Source: Desulfobacteraceae bacterium UBA2174 | Lineage (GTDB): Bacteria > Desulfobacterota > Desulfobacteria > Desulfobacterales > UBA2174 | NCBI GenBank assembly: GCA_002327445.1 | Contig: DCWA01000012.1 | Location: forward strand, 145,392 to 209,391 | Direction of reading: 5' to 3' | DNA: 64,000 bases | In this document: positions 49,907 through 59,254 of the stretch, piece by piece | How positions within the stretch are numbered: position 1 is the stretch's first letter | Layout of the letters: each line of letters begins with the position of its first letter | Position numbers and translations under genes: made by a program | Notes under the pieces: generated by a model | Databases searched by the model: none | What the model was told of the DNA's origin: nothing | What the model saw: the letters and a program-made list of their open reading frames with translations, nothing else

Positions 49907-51538
49907 ATGAAAGATCTGCCCAAACCGAAAGATTTTTATTCCCGCCTGCGTCACAAGCCCGGGTCGACCGACTGGATGGACACCCCGGTGGATATCCGCA
50001 AGGGCATGTACTGCTATGCGGCCAACCCCAAGAGCCTCAACACCCTGTCCGCTCCCTTCGCCCGGGACTGGAACCCGGTGGAGGAGGATTGGAAGCTGCC
50101 GGAAAACTGGCAGCAGATCCTCCACGAGGGATTCAAGGAGCGCCTGGAGCGGTTCCGTTCCTTCAAGGTGTTCATGGACATCTGCGTCCGCTGCGGGGCC
50201 TGCGCGGACAAGTGTCACTTCTTCATCGGCACCGGTGACCCGAGGAACATGCCCGTGCTGCGGGCCGAGCTGCTCAGGTCGGTTTATCGAAACGATTTCA
50301 CCACGTTCGGCAAGCTGCTGGGGCGTTTCGGCGGGGCGCGGCCCATGACGCTCAACGTGCTCAAGGAGTGGTGGTACTACATGTTCCAGTGCAGTGAATG
50401 CCGCCGCTGCTCCGTGTTTTGCCCCTACGGTATCGACACCGCCGAGATCACCATCATGGGCCGCGAGCTGCTCAACCTGCTCGGGCTGAACATCGACTGG
50501 ATCGCCACCCCGGTGTCCAACTGCTACATGACCGGCAACCACCTCGGCATCCAGCCCCACGCCTACAAGGACATGCTCGACTTTTTCGTCGACGACATCG
50601 AGGAGGTTACCGGCGTGCGCGTCGAGCCCTCCTTCAACCGCAAGGGCGCCGACATCCTCTTCATCACGCCCTCCGGGGACGTCTTCGCCGATCCGGGTAC
50701 CTACACCTGCATGGGCTACATGATGCTGTTCCACTACCTGCGGGAGAAGTACGGCTTCGACATCACCTGGAGCACCTATGCCAGCGAGGGCGGCAACTTC
50801 GGGTTCTTCACCAGCCACGAGACGATGAAGCGGCTCAACGCAAAGATGTACGCCGAAGCCAAGCGCCTGGGGGTCAAGTGGATCCTGGGCGGCGAGTGCG
50901 GCCACATGTGGCGGGTGATCAACCAGTACATGGACACGATGAACGGCCCGGCGGATTTTCTCGAGGAACCGGTCTCGCCCATCACCGGGACCAAGTTCGA
51001 AAACGCCAAGTCCACCAAGATGGTGCATATCGCCGAATTCACCGCCGACCTGATCCGCAACGGCAAGCTCGAACTGGACAAGAGCCGCAACAACCATCTC
51101 AAGGTCACCTACCACGACAGTTGCAACCCGGCGCGGGGCATGGGCCTGCTGGAGGAGCCGCGCTATGTGATCCGCAACGTGTGCAACCACTTTTACGAGA
51201 TGCCGGAGAACACGATCCGCGAGCAGACCTTCTGCTGCGGCTCCGGGGCGGGGCTAAACGCCGGTGAAAACATGGAGCTGCGCATGGCCGGCGGTCTTCC
51301 CCGGGCCAACGCGGTCAAGCACGTGCACGAGACGCACGGCGTCAACATGCTGGCCTGCATCTGCGCCATCGATCGGGCGGTGTTCCCGCCCCTGATGGAG
51401 TACTGGGTGCCGGAGGTCGGCGTCACCGGTCTGCATGAAATGGTGGCCAACGCCTTGGTGATGCCGGGAGAAAAGAAGCGCGAAACCGACTTGCGCGGGG
51501 AACCGTTGGAAGGCATGGAGGGCGATACGGATGAATGA
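49907..51538 (+). CDS. dsrK: DsrK, HdrD-like Fe-S catalytic subunit of DsrMKJOP
   Basis: 543 residues with two 4Fe-4S ferredoxin motifs (CVRCGACADKCHFF near residue 87 and CSECRRCSVFCPYGID near residue 162). A heterodisulfide-reductase-like CCG domain follows: HDSCNPARGMG near residue 405, TFCCGSGAG near residue 443 and ACICAID near residue 484. DsrK is the cytoplasmic subunit that is believed to reduce the DsrC disulfide/trisulfide formed by DsrAB. DsrAB and DsrC genes are not in the window. The stop overlaps dsrJ by 8 nt. Confidence 0.97.
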   Translation: MKDLPKPKDFYSRLRHKPGSTDWMDTPVDIRKGMYCYAANPKSLNTLSAPFARDWNPVEEDWKLPENWQQILHEGFKERLERFRSFKVFMDICVRCGACADKCHFFIGTGDPRNMPVLRAELLRSVYRNDFTTFGKLLGRFGGARPMTLNVLKEWWYYMFQCSECRRCSVFCPYGIDTAEITIMGRELLNLLGLNIDWIATPVSNCYMTGNHLGIQPHAYKDMLDFFVDDIEEVTGVRVEPSFNRKGADILFITPSGDVFADPGTYTCMGYMMLFHYLREKYGFDITWSTYASEGGNFGFFTSHETMKRLNAKMYAEAKRLGVKWILGGECGHMWRVINQYMDTMNGPADFLEEPVSPITGTKFENAKSTKMVHIAEFTADLIRNGKLELDKSRNNHLKVTYHDSCNPARGMGLLEEPRYVIRNVCNHFYEMPENTIREQTFCCGSGAGLNAGENMELRMAGGLPRANAVKHVHETHGVNMLACICAIDRAVFPPLMEYWVPEVGVTGLHEMVANALVMPGEKKRETDLRGEPLEGMEGDTDE

Positions 51539-51920
51539 CAAAGGCAAAATCGTCACCGGGCTGGTCATCTTCGCCGCCCTGGTGAGCTTCCCGTTCTGGT
51601 ACAACCTGGGCAAGGCGGCGCCGCCGCCGGAAGTCGTTCTTACCGACAAGGCCAAGGCGGCCAAGGAGTGCGTGCTGCCCAAGGACGAAATTCGCACCGA
51701 GCACATGCAGCTTCTGGACGTGTGGCGCGATACGCAGGTCCGCGACGGGCAGACGGTGTACATCAATGCCAAAGGCAAGTCGTACATCATGAGCCTGTCG
51801 AATACATGCCTGGATTGTCACAGCAATTACAAAGACTTCTGCGATCGCTGCCATGTGTATGCCTCCGTGGATCCGTATTGCTTTGATTGCCACATCGACA
51901 ATCCGAAGGAGACCAAATAA
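51531..51920 (+). CDS. dsrJ: DsrJ, triheme cytochrome c of DsrMKJOP
   Basis: A 129-residue periplasmic cytochrome with an N-terminal membrane anchor (residues 6-24, uncleaved). Three haem motifs follow closely: CLDCH, CDRCH and CFDCH. A separate cysteine in AKECVLP near residue 44 fits the unusual His/Cys haem ligation known for DsrJ; the HMQ near residue 56 may supply His or Met ligands. It accepts or gives electrons to DsrO/DsrP on the outer face. Confidence 0.95.
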   Translation: MNDKGKIVTGLVIFAALVSFPFWYNLGKAAPPPEVVLTDKAKAAKECVLPKDEIRTEHMQLLDVWRDTQVRDGQTVYINAKGKSYIMSLSNTCLDCHSNYKDFCDRCHVYASVDPYCFDCHIDNPKETK

Positions 51921-52715
51921 ATGGAACGCAGCCGAAGAGAGTTTTTGAAGATTGCGGGGGCCTCGGCGGCGATCGGGCTCGGTGCGGGGCAGGTGATGGA
52001 GGCGGTGGCCGCCGCCACCAACCACCAGGCGGCGCCTGAAGCGCAGGTGGCCCACCAGCCGGAAGCCCTCAAGGCCACCCGTTGGGGAATGGTGGTCGAC
52101 ACGCGCAAGATCGAATCGGCCGAGCAGATCGAGAAAATGGTCGAAGCCTGTCACAAGGAACACAACGTCCCGATGCTCGAGGAAGAGCGTCACCGGATCA
52201 AGTGGATCTGGGAGACCCATTTTCACAACGCCTTCCCCTCCCAGGCCACCGATCGCGTCAGCGAGCATCTGGAGCACATCCTGCTTCCGGTGATGTGCAA
52301 CCACTGCGAAAACCCGCCCTGCGTGCGCGCCTGTCCCACCAAGGCGACCTTCAAGCGGGAGTCCGACGGGATCGTGATGATGGACTTCCACCGCTGCATC
52401 GGCTGCCGCTTCTGCATGGCGGCCTGCCCCTACGGCTCACGGAGCTTCAACTTCCGCGACCCGAAACCCTTCATTCCGGAGATCAACAAGGCGTATCCCA
52501 CCCGGATGAAGGGCGTTGTGGAAAAGTGCAACTTCTGCGTGGAGCGTTTGGCGGTGGGCAAACTGCCGGCCTGCGTCGAGGTTTCCGACGGCATTCTGAC
52601 CTTCGGCGACCTCAACGATCCGGAATCCGAGGTGAGCAAGCTGCTCAAGGAAAATTACGCCATCCGGCGGAAAACCAACCTGGGGACGGGTCCCTCGGTT
52701 TACTACATCGTGTGA
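51921..52715 (+). CDS. dsrO: DsrO, periplasmic ferredoxin-like subunit of DsrMKJOP
   Basis: 264 residues with a twin-arginine signal (RSRREFLKIAGASAA at residues 3-17), so it is exported folded with its clusters. Cysteine clusters CNHCENPPCVRACP, CIGCRFCMAACPYGS and CNFCVERLAVGKLPACVEV match NrfC/DmsB-type subunits with several 4Fe-4S centres. It should connect DsrJ with the membrane subunit DsrP. The gene starts right after the dsrJ stop and ends 7 bp before dsrP. Confidence 0.96.
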   Translation: MERSRREFLKIAGASAAIGLGAGQVMEAVAAATNHQAAPEAQVAHQPEALKATRWGMVVDTRKIESAEQIEKMVEACHKEHNVPMLEEERHRIKWIWETHFHNAFPSQATDRVSEHLEHILLPVMCNHCENPPCVRACPTKATFKRESDGIVMMDFHRCIGCRFCMAACPYGSRSFNFRDPKPFIPEINKAYPTRMKGVVEKCNFCVERLAVGKLPACVEVSDGILTFGDLNDPESEVSKLLKENYAIRRKTNLGTGPSVYYIV

Positions 52716-52722
52716 GGTCGTC

Positions 52723-53907
52723 ATGCTTGAACTTGCGCTCAAAGGAACCAAGAAATACTGGGGGCTGCTGGCAGTGCTGGGCGGTATCGCCGGGGTGGCC
52801 TTTCTCGTCTATCTCTACCAGCTCCAGTTCGGCCTGGGGATCACCGGGCTGAGCCGGGACGTGTCCTGGGGGTTCTACATCGCCCAGTTCACCTTCCTCG
52901 TCGGCGTGGCAGCCGGGGGCGTGATGGTCGTGCTGCCCTACTACCTGCACGACTACAAGGCCTTCGGGCGGATCACGATCATGGGCGAGTTTCTCGCCGT
53001 GGCGGCCCTGGTGATGTGCCTGCTCTTCATCATGGTCGACCTGGGGCAGCCGATGCGCATGCTCAACGTGATCTTCTACCCCACGCCCAACTCGATGCTC
53101 TTCTATGACATGATCGTGCTCAACGGGTATCTGTTCCTCAACATCGTGGTGGGCTGGAACGTGCTGGAGGCCGAACGCAACGGCACCCACTACCAGCCAT
53201 GGCTCAAGCCGCTGATCTATCTGTCGATTCCCTGGGCGGTTTCCATCCACACGGTCACGGCCTATCTCTACTGCGGCCTGCCGGGCCGCGGTTTCTGGCT
53301 CACGGCCATCCTGGCGCCGCGCTTTCTCGCCTCGGCCTTCGCCGCCGGACCGGCCCTGCTGATCCTGCTCTGCCTCATCGTGCGCCGGTTCACCCGGTTC
53401 GACCCGGGCCGGGAGCAGATCCAGAGCCTGGCCAAGATCGTTACCTACGCCATCATCGCCAACGTTTTCTTCTTTCTCTGCGAGGTCTTCGTGGCCGGCT
53501 ACAGCCAGATTCCCGAGCACACCGACCACCTGAAGTACCTCTTCTTCGGCCTGCACGGAAAGGGCGTGCTGGTGCCCTGGATGTGGACGTCGATGGGACT
53601 GATGTTCGGGGCCATCATCCTGCTGGTGGTACCGGCCACTCGGCGCCACGAAGGCGTTTTGGCGGTTTCCTGCGCCATGGTCTTCGTCGGCGCCTGGATC
53701 GACAAGGGGCTCGGGTTGATCTCCGGCGGCTTCGTGCCCAACCCGCTGCACGAGGTCAACGAGTACCTGCCCACCGGACCGGAGGTGACGATCGCCCTGG
53801 GGGTCTGGGCCGTCGGCTTCCTCGTTCTGACGATTCTCTACAAGATTGCCGTTTCGGTCAAAGAGGACAATGCCGGCGTGCTGCGCACCCGGGTCATCAA
53901 GGGCTGA
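52723..53907 (+). CDS. dsrP: DsrP, NrfD-family quinone-interacting subunit of DsrMKJOP
   Basis: A 394-residue integral membrane protein with about ten helices of the NrfD/PsrC family, expected to react with menaquinone at the periplasmic side together with DsrO. Recognisable blocks are SRDVSWGFYIAQFTFLVGVA near residue 45, LINxP-like substitutions around PMRMLNVIFYPTPNSMLFYD and SIHTVTAYLYCGLPGRGFW. It is the last gene of the operon, followed by a hairpin at 53928. Confidence 0.96.
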   Translation: MLELALKGTKKYWGLLAVLGGIAGVAFLVYLYQLQFGLGITGLSRDVSWGFYIAQFTFLVGVAAGGVMVVLPYYLHDYKAFGRITIMGEFLAVAALVMCLLFIMVDLGQPMRMLNVIFYPTPNSMLFYDMIVLNGYLFLNIVVGWNVLEAERNGTHYQPWLKPLIYLSIPWAVSIHTVTAYLYCGLPGRGFWLTAILAPRFLASAFAAGPALLILLCLIVRRFTRFDPGREQIQSLAKIVTYAIIANVFFFLCEVFVAGYSQIPEHTDHLKYLFFGLHGKGVLVPWMWTSMGLMFGAIILLVVPATRRHEGVLAVSCAMVFVGAWIDKGLGLISGGFVPNPLHEVNEYLPTGPEVTIALGVWAVGFLVLTILYKIAVSVKEDNAGVLRTRVIKG

Positions 53908-53927
53908 TCGCCGCATTGGTTTCAGAA

Positions 53928-53955
53928 AAGGGGCTTCCTCGGCTGGGAGCCCCTT
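53928..53955 (+). terminator. Probable terminator after dsrP
   Basis: AAGGGGCT and AGCCCCTT form an 8-bp stem around a 12-base loop, 20 bp after the dsrP stop. No T-tract follows, so it may act with Rho or only protect the transcript end. Confidence 0.5.
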
Positions 53956-54090
53956 CGGGTTGAGCCTATTGACAGCGGCGGATTCTTTGGATATCGACGA
54001 GAAAGTATTTTTTTCGGGGTCCGCAAGCCCCTCCATCCATCGAAACCCAAGCATGAGGGCCTCTCCGGGCCGGAAGCGAGGTAGAGCCGG

Positions 54091-55284
54091 GTGACAGATC
54101 CTGAACACATGACCGCGGCGCCGATACCGAGGTACCGGTTGAGCTGGGTGGCGGTGCTGCTTGTCGGTTTCATGATGATTTCCGCCGCCCCCTGCCAGGC
54201 CGCCAAATCCAAAAAGGCCAAGGCCGGCGTCCGCAAAAGCCAGCTGACCGCCTCCCGGAAGGCCGTTCCGGAATTCGTGGCCTTCAAGGACGAACTGGAG
54301 AAGTTTCTGGGCGTCCCCTACCGGTTCGGTGGTGTCTCCACCAATGGAATGGACTGCTCCGGGTTTGCCAAACGCTTTTTCGCCGAAGCCTTCGGCATTG
54401 ATTTGCCCCACAATTCCAGCGCCATCAGCCGCCTCGATTTTCTCCAGACCCTGCCCGGCCGTTCGGAAGAGTTGCGGCCGAGCGACCTCCTTTTTTTCGG
54501 CAGCAAGAAGGGCCGCATCAACCATGTCGGCATCTCCCTGGGCGACGACAAGTTCATCCATGCCTCGCGTCAAAATGGCGTGATCGTTTCCAGCCTGCGC
54601 GACAGCTACTGGAAACGGCGGCTGCTCGCCTCCAAGCGGGTGACGGTTCTCGACGACGCCCAGTTGACGACCCTGGCGGCCGACGGCCCGGTTGATGGTC
54701 TGTCGGGCGATGGGGCCGGGCAAGCGGGCCTGGCCCAGGTCGTGTCACTGGGATTCCGCCAGGAACTGCTCGATGAGCACCTGAGCTTCGGTCTGGAGGG
54801 CATTTACGGCGACCGGTCCTTCAAGGAGGCTCTCGAAGTTTCCGGCGCGACGGGGGGGACGGCATGGGACGGCATGGCCAACGATTCCTACCAGGGCTGG
54901 CGCGCCTTGGTGGATTTCCGCCCCTCACCCTGGCTGTGTATCACGCCCTGGTTGGGGCAGATGGATGTGTATGACGCCATCAGCGGTGCCGACGGCGCCC
55001 TGGGGTACTACGGCGTCGAGACCCGTTTCGGCGACAATGTCCAGCCGTGGTCCCTCTCCCTGGCCGCCCAGAGCACCCATTTCCGCGATTTTTATGCGCC
55101 GTCGGCAGGGGCCATCGACGAGTGGCGCAGCCTCGACTTGGGCTTCGACTTCGGTTATCGCTTCAGCCCGGCGACGAGCCTCTCCGTTTCCGCGTGGCGC
55201 AGCGGGCTCTACGAGGGAATTGCGGAAGATCCCACCGTGGATCGGCTCAGCGATGTCGCCCTGCGCTTGAAGATCGAATTCTAA
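54091..55284 (+). CDS. NlpC/P60 peptidase fused to an outer-membrane beta-barrel-like domain
   Basis: 397 residues from GTG 54091 (GAGGTAGAG upstream; ATG 54109 is an alternative). A signal peptide spans about residues 16-38. A basic linker leads to an NlpC/P60 domain (62-185): GVPYRFGGVSTNGMDCSGFA with the catalytic Cys 89, and INHVGISLGDDKFIHAS with His 145/157. Such domains cut peptide bonds in the peptidoglycan stem. Residues about 210-397 are alternating short amphipathic stretches (SLGFRQELLDEHLSFGLEGI; DLGFDFGYRFSPATSLSVSA) and end in LKIEF, with a terminal Phe as in outer-membrane barrel proteins. I know no named family with this order; the barrel assignment is inferred. Confidence 0.8.
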   Translation: MTDPEHMTAAPIPRYRLSWVAVLLVGFMMISAAPCQAAKSKKAKAGVRKSQLTASRKAVPEFVAFKDELEKFLGVPYRFGGVSTNGMDCSGFAKRFFAEAFGIDLPHNSSAISRLDFLQTLPGRSEELRPSDLLFFGSKKGRINHVGISLGDDKFIHASRQNGVIVSSLRDSYWKRRLLASKRVTVLDDAQLTTLAADGPVDGLSGDGAGQAGLAQVVSLGFRQELLDEHLSFGLEGIYGDRSFKEALEVSGATGGTAWDGMANDSYQGWRALVDFRPSPWLCITPWLGQMDVYDAISGADGALGYYGVETRFGDNVQPWSLSLAAQSTHFRDFYAPSAGAIDEWRSLDLGFDFGYRFSPATSLSVSAWRSGLYEGIAEDPTVDRLSDVALRLKIEF

Positions 55285-55363
55285 ACCGGCGTGTTCATCC
55301 GGATTCACTGGAAAAGGCAGCAGAACCGCAAGGAAGGCGAATTTTTTATCTTCACCGCACCTG

Positions 55364-55885
55364 TCATTCCCCTGATGTGAACAGATTCCGGTGGGTCTTG
55401 GCCAGCGCGATGTAATTCTGATAGGGCAGCCGGAACAGTTCCGCCGATTCGTCCGAGATCTCGCGTTTGACCGCCGCCGGAATTCCGGCCACCAGGACGC
55501 CGGGGGGTACCTGCTGGCCTTCCCGCACCACCGACCCGGCCGCGACCACCGATCCTTTTCCCACCACCGCGCCGTTGAGCACCACGGCACCGATGCCCAC
55601 CAGGGCCTCGTCCTCCACCCGGCAACCATGCACCACGGCCCGGTGTCCCACGCTGACCCGGTCCCCGACGATGGCCGGATGCCCGTAATCCGTGTGGACC
55701 ATGGTGAGATCCTGGATGTTGGTCAGGGCACCGATGCGAATCGGGGCCATGTCGCCGCGAAGCACCGTTCCGTACCAGATGCTGCTGCCGTCTCCGATGG
55801 TCACGTCGCCGATGACCACCGCCGTGGGCGCGATGAAGACGTCTGCGCCGATGATCGGGGTTTTGCCGTTGAAGGGGAGGATCAC
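55364..55885 (-). CDS. Gamma-carbonic anhydrase-like protein
   Basis: A 173-residue left-handed beta-helix protein built of hexapeptide repeats (IGADVFIAPTAVVIGDVTIG, then GSVVAAGSVVREGQQVPPGV). The three zinc histidines are in VHTDYGHPAIVGDRVSVGHR and AVVHGC. The start is GTG 55885, one base after the upstream stop, with GGAG eleven bases before it. Such proteins hydrate CO2 or act as cobalt/zinc-binding relatives without activity. It lies in a leftward run with the EI24-like and DHH genes. Confidence 0.88.
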   Translation of the reverse strand: MILPFNGKTPIIGADVFIAPTAVVIGDVTIGDGSSIWYGTVLRGDMAPIRIGALTNIQDLTMVHTDYGHPAIVGDRVSVGHRAVVHGCRVEDEALVGIGAVVLNGAVVGKGSVVAAGSVVREGQQVPPGVLVAGIPAAVKREISDESAELFRLPYQNYIALAKTHRNLFTSGE

Positions 55886-55886
55886 G

Positions 55887-56612
55887 TCATTCTCCTTTTT
55901 CCTCGTCCGCCTCCAGGGCGAAGAGGGTACCGCCCACCGGGGCAAAGGACAGAAAGAGCAGATTGAGACCCGGAATGAGGAACCAGAGTCCGAATCCCAA
56001 ATGAAAACCGATATTGCCCGAGAGGCGGCCAAGGCGGAGGCGGAAGGGTTCCATTCGCCGCGCGAAGACCAGGTCGGTACTGTCCCAGGCCATGAACACT
56101 GCTGCTGCCAGTGAGGAAAGGACGGCGAGGATCGGGCCCAGAGGGGTGAGCCAGCCGAAGATGAGCAGCACCAGGCCGATGAGAATGGGCAAAACGGCCC
56201 GGGGCACCTCCTGGGCCAGGAGAAAACCGAACCACCGAAGCTTGCCCATGGGCGGCGGGGGCACTTCCCGCCCCGTGGTGAGTTGCTCGGTAAGGCGGCT
56301 CATGAGGTCCATGAGCCAGACGGAAAACAGAATCTGGGACACCAGATACCCCGCCACGGCCGAGAGCCCCACCAGGACCAGGGCGAGCAGCCAAGATCCC
56401 AGATACCACAGCCAAAGCCACCAGAGGCTCTCGGGGCGCTGCCAGAGGGTTGCCATCAGGGCGTCATGATAGGCCAGCGCCAGCGCCGCGCCGATCACCG
56501 TGGCCGCCAGGATGGCCACCAGGCGCACCAGACCCAGCATCATCAGCTTCGGCGTGGTTAGGCCGAGGCGCAGGCCGGCGAGATTGGTTTTGAATCCCCG
56601 GATCAATCCCAT
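55887..56612 (-). CDS. EI24/CysZ-family membrane protein
   Basis: A 241-residue integral membrane protein beginning MGLIRGFKTNLAGLRLGLTT, an amphipathic start typical of the EI24/CysZ family. About five hydrophobic stretches follow, including PILIGLVLLIFGWLTPLGPI. CysZ proteins are sulfate importers in E. coli; a sulfate-transport role in a sulfate reducer is tempting but the family also contains members of unknown function. ATG 56612 is chosen because upstream residues do not match the family. It overlaps no neighbour and abuts the carbonic anhydrase gene. Confidence 0.75.
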   Translation of the reverse strand: MGLIRGFKTNLAGLRLGLTTPKLMMLGLVRLVAILAATVIGAALALAYHDALMATLWQRPESLWWLWLWYLGSWLLALVLVGLSAVAGYLVSQILFSVWLMDLMSRLTEQLTTGREVPPPPMGKLRWFGFLLAQEVPRAVLPILIGLVLLIFGWLTPLGPILAVLSSLAAAVFMAWDSTDLVFARRMEPFRLRLGRLSGNIGFHLGFGLWFLIPGLNLLFLSFAPVGGTLFALEADEEKGE

Positions 56613-56675
56613 GGGTTCGGTCTTCTCCCTGGACGTTTGGGCACTGCTCGAGCGGCGGGAAAACACCGGCGGCCC

Positions 56676-57569
56676 TCAAGGTTCGTTGGACTTGTTTTCC
56701 ATCAAGATGGCCAGAATCCGCTCAAGGTTCGCATCGGCGCGAGCGGCATCCAGGGAGCAGCCGCCGGCGCCCCGATGGCCGCCGCCGCCGAAGGCCGACA
56801 GCATCAGCCCCACGTTGACGTTGCAGGTGCGGTTGAAAATGCTGTGACCGATGCTGAGCGAGATCCGGCCCCGGTCTGAGGGGTCGCGCCGGATGCGCAC
56901 CTGGACGGCGCATTGGGGAAACAGGGCGTAACAGAGGAAGCGGTTTCCCTCCGGGATGTTTTCGTGGGACCGGAGGTCCGTGATGGCCACATGACCGCGC
57001 AGTTCGGTGTGCGCCAAGAGAAACCGCCGGTATGTCTCGTTGTCTTCGAGAACCTGGCGGCAGCGGGCCGCGGCCCGGGGATCGTCGATGGGGGCCTCGT
57101 CCGGCCGGCGGCCCAGCAAGGTGACCAGATGGTCCCAATAGGCGGCATCCTTGCGGCGGCTGGAGATTGTCATGGACAGGAGAAGAAAGGGGTGCCGCTC
57201 CGGGAAGAGGACTTCCTCCCGTGTCAGATCGGCGGCGTCGATCTTGTCCGCCTGGCGCACCAGCGGGCTGAAATCCGTGGTGAAGCGGTCCCGATAATGG
57301 TCGTGGATGACCCCGGCGGCCGAGGGGGCGATGCGCCAGGCCCCCTGGAACGGGGTCAGGATCCGGTTGGAGACGTGGTGGTCGAACCAGATGCTGCAGC
57401 GGGGATCATACGGCAGATTGGCCAGGATGTCCCCGGTCCGGATCGGGGCCGTCCCTTTCTGGATGACGCTCGGTTCAATCCAGCATGTCGGCGCATCAAT
57501 GAATTCGGCTGCCTGAAGCAGGACGGCGCACACGACACCGTCGAAATCCGGTCGGGTAACGATTCGCAT
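56676..57569 (-). CDS. DHH-family phosphoesterase
   Basis: 297 residues starting at ATG 57569 (MRIVTRPDFDGVVCAVLL). The D-x-D metal motif is TRPDFDGV near residue 8, and the family DHH triad is SIWFDHHVSN near residue 64. Near the C-terminus, LSAFGGGGHRGAGGCSL is the DHHA1 substrate-binding GGGH motif. Related enzymes include nano-RNases, exopolyphosphatases and RecJ-like nucleases; it is shorter than NrnA (about 320). A tendency to act on short phosphodiesters is inferred. It is the first gene of a leftward run with the EI24-like and carbonic anhydrase genes. Confidence 0.85.
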   Translation of the reverse strand: MRIVTRPDFDGVVCAVLLQAAEFIDAPTCWIEPSVIQKGTAPIRTGDILANLPYDPRCSIWFDHHVSNRILTPFQGAWRIAPSAAGVIHDHYRDRFTTDFSPLVRQADKIDAADLTREEVLFPERHPFLLLSMTISSRRKDAAYWDHLVTLLGRRPDEAPIDDPRAAARCRQVLEDNETYRRFLLAHTELRGHVAITDLRSHENIPEGNRFLCYALFPQCAVQVRIRRDPSDRGRISLSIGHSIFNRTCNVNVGLMLSAFGGGGHRGAGGCSLDAARADANLERILAILMENKSNEP

Positions 57570-57781
57570 TGCCTTTTTCCTTAGCGGGAATTCCATGTTT
57601 TTTCAAGCTTCGGTTGGCCGGGCCCGCCCTTTTCCACCGGACGGCGCAACCGGTTTGACAGCGGCTCGAGGCTCCTCTATGGTGCGCAATCAAGCGCTGT
57701 GACCGGTTTTCGGTTCAAGCCGACGCCGTCGCCGGCATCTTTCGCGCGGAACCAAGAACTTCTTCGATCCAGGGGGACTCC

Positions 57782-59251
57782 ATGATCGCACTCAGTGCCG
57801 TTGATCCCGGCAAACCCACCATCGATACCTTGATCGTTCCGGTTTGCGAAGACAGGGATCTTCACCGGGGCTTCGTGGCCGAGCTGATCGGCAAGGTCCG
57901 CCGCGGCCAATCTTTTACCGGCGAGAGCGGGGAAACCCTCGCCTGGGTTCTGCCGGAGGAGGACGCCACGCGCTGCGCCGTTTTCATGGGCCTGGGCAAA
58001 GGCGCCGACCTGAGCGGGGAAACCTGGCGCAAGTTCGCCGGCCGGGCAATGAGCTACGGGATGGGGCGCAAGCTCAAGGCCCTGCACATCGCCGTGCCAT
58101 CCGCGGAGGGGGCCGGCATGGCCGAGGCCGACCTGATCGCCGCCGTGGCCGAGGGCGTCTGCCTGGGCAATCACGTCTTCAACCGCTACAAGGCGGAAAA
58201 GAAGCGCCAGCCCGTGGAGATGATCACTCTCCTGACCGGTCCGGGGGCCGCCAAGGCCCATCGATCCCTGGTGGAGCGGTTGGAGACGATCTGCGCCGGC
58301 ACCCGCATGGCCCGCGAATGGGTCAGCATTCCTTCCAACGACAAGGTTCCCGAGGTCTTTGCCGCCGAGGTGGCGGCCGCGGCCAAAGCCGTGGGCCTGA
58401 AGGCCACCGTGCTCGACGAAAAGACCCTGCGCCACAAGGGCTTCGGCGCCTTGCTGGCCGTGGCTGCCGGTAGCGATCATCCCCCGGCGATGGCGGTGCT
58501 GGAGCACAAGCCGCGGGGCGCCAAAAAGACCGTTGTGCTGGTGGGGAAGGGGGTCACCTTCGATTCCGGCGGCATCAACCTCAAGCCGGCGGGCAGCCAG
58601 ATCGAGGAGATGAAGATGGACATGGCCGGGGCCGCCGCCGTGGCCGCTACCCTGATCACCGCTGCCCGGCTCAATGTCCCGATGCGGTTGGTCGGGGTCC
58701 TGCCCCTGGTGGAAAACATGCCGTCGGGCCGGGCCACCCGGCCGGGGGACATCGTCAAGAGCTACGCCGGCAAGACCGTGGAGATCGGCAATACGGACGC
58801 CGAGGGGCGACTCATTCTCATCGATGCCCTGGCCTGGGCCGTCCAGCAGTACAAGCCGGACGTCGTCCTGGACCTGGCCACCCTCACAGGGGCCTGCGTC
58901 GTGGCCCTGGGAGAAAAAATCGCCGGCCTTTTCAGCGCCGACGAGGCGCTGGTCGAGGCGGTGCTGGCGTCGGCGGGCCGCACCGGCGAGCGCTGCTGGC
59001 GCCTGCCGCTGCCCGAGGACTACAAGGAGCAGATCAAGAGCGAATTCGCCGACATCTCCAACCTCGGCGCCACCCGCTGGGGCGGGGCCATCACCGCGGC
59101 GCTGTTCCTGTCGGCCTTCGTGGAAAAGACGCGCTGGGCCCATCTGGACATCGCCGGGCCGGCCTACGCCAAAAAGGGGTCAGACTACGCCCCGGCCGGG
59201 GGCACCGGCTTCGGGGTTCGCCTGCTCGTCGACCTGCTCGAGCAGCTTTAG
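57782..59251 (+). CDS. pepA: Cytosol aminopeptidase (leucyl aminopeptidase, M17)
   Basis: A 489-residue two-zinc exopeptidase that removes N-terminal residues from peptides. The M17 signature NTDAEGRL is near residue 335. The metal ligands are in VGKGVTFDSGGINLKPAG near residue 255 and MKMDMAGAAAVAATL. The N-terminal macro-like domain (1-160) is present. Length is usual for PepA (about 500). In some bacteria PepA also binds DNA in recombination; nothing here shows that. A YhhN gene follows after 3 bp. Confidence 0.97.
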   Translation: MIALSAVDPGKPTIDTLIVPVCEDRDLHRGFVAELIGKVRRGQSFTGESGETLAWVLPEEDATRCAVFMGLGKGADLSGETWRKFAGRAMSYGMGRKLKALHIAVPSAEGAGMAEADLIAAVAEGVCLGNHVFNRYKAEKKRQPVEMITLLTGPGAAKAHRSLVERLETICAGTRMAREWVSIPSNDKVPEVFAAEVAAAAKAVGLKATVLDEKTLRHKGFGALLAVAAGSDHPPAMAVLEHKPRGAKKTVVLVGKGVTFDSGGINLKPAGSQIEEMKMDMAGAAAVAATLITAARLNVPMRLVGVLPLVENMPSGRATRPGDIVKSYAGKTVEIGNTDAEGRLILIDALAWAVQQYKPDVVLDLATLTGACVVALGEKIAGLFSADEALVEAVLASAGRTGERCWRLPLPEDYKEQIKSEFADISNLGATRWGGAITAALFLSAFVEKTRWAHLDIAGPAYAKKGSDYAPAGGTGFGVRLLVDLLEQL

Positions 59252-59254
59252 GGC

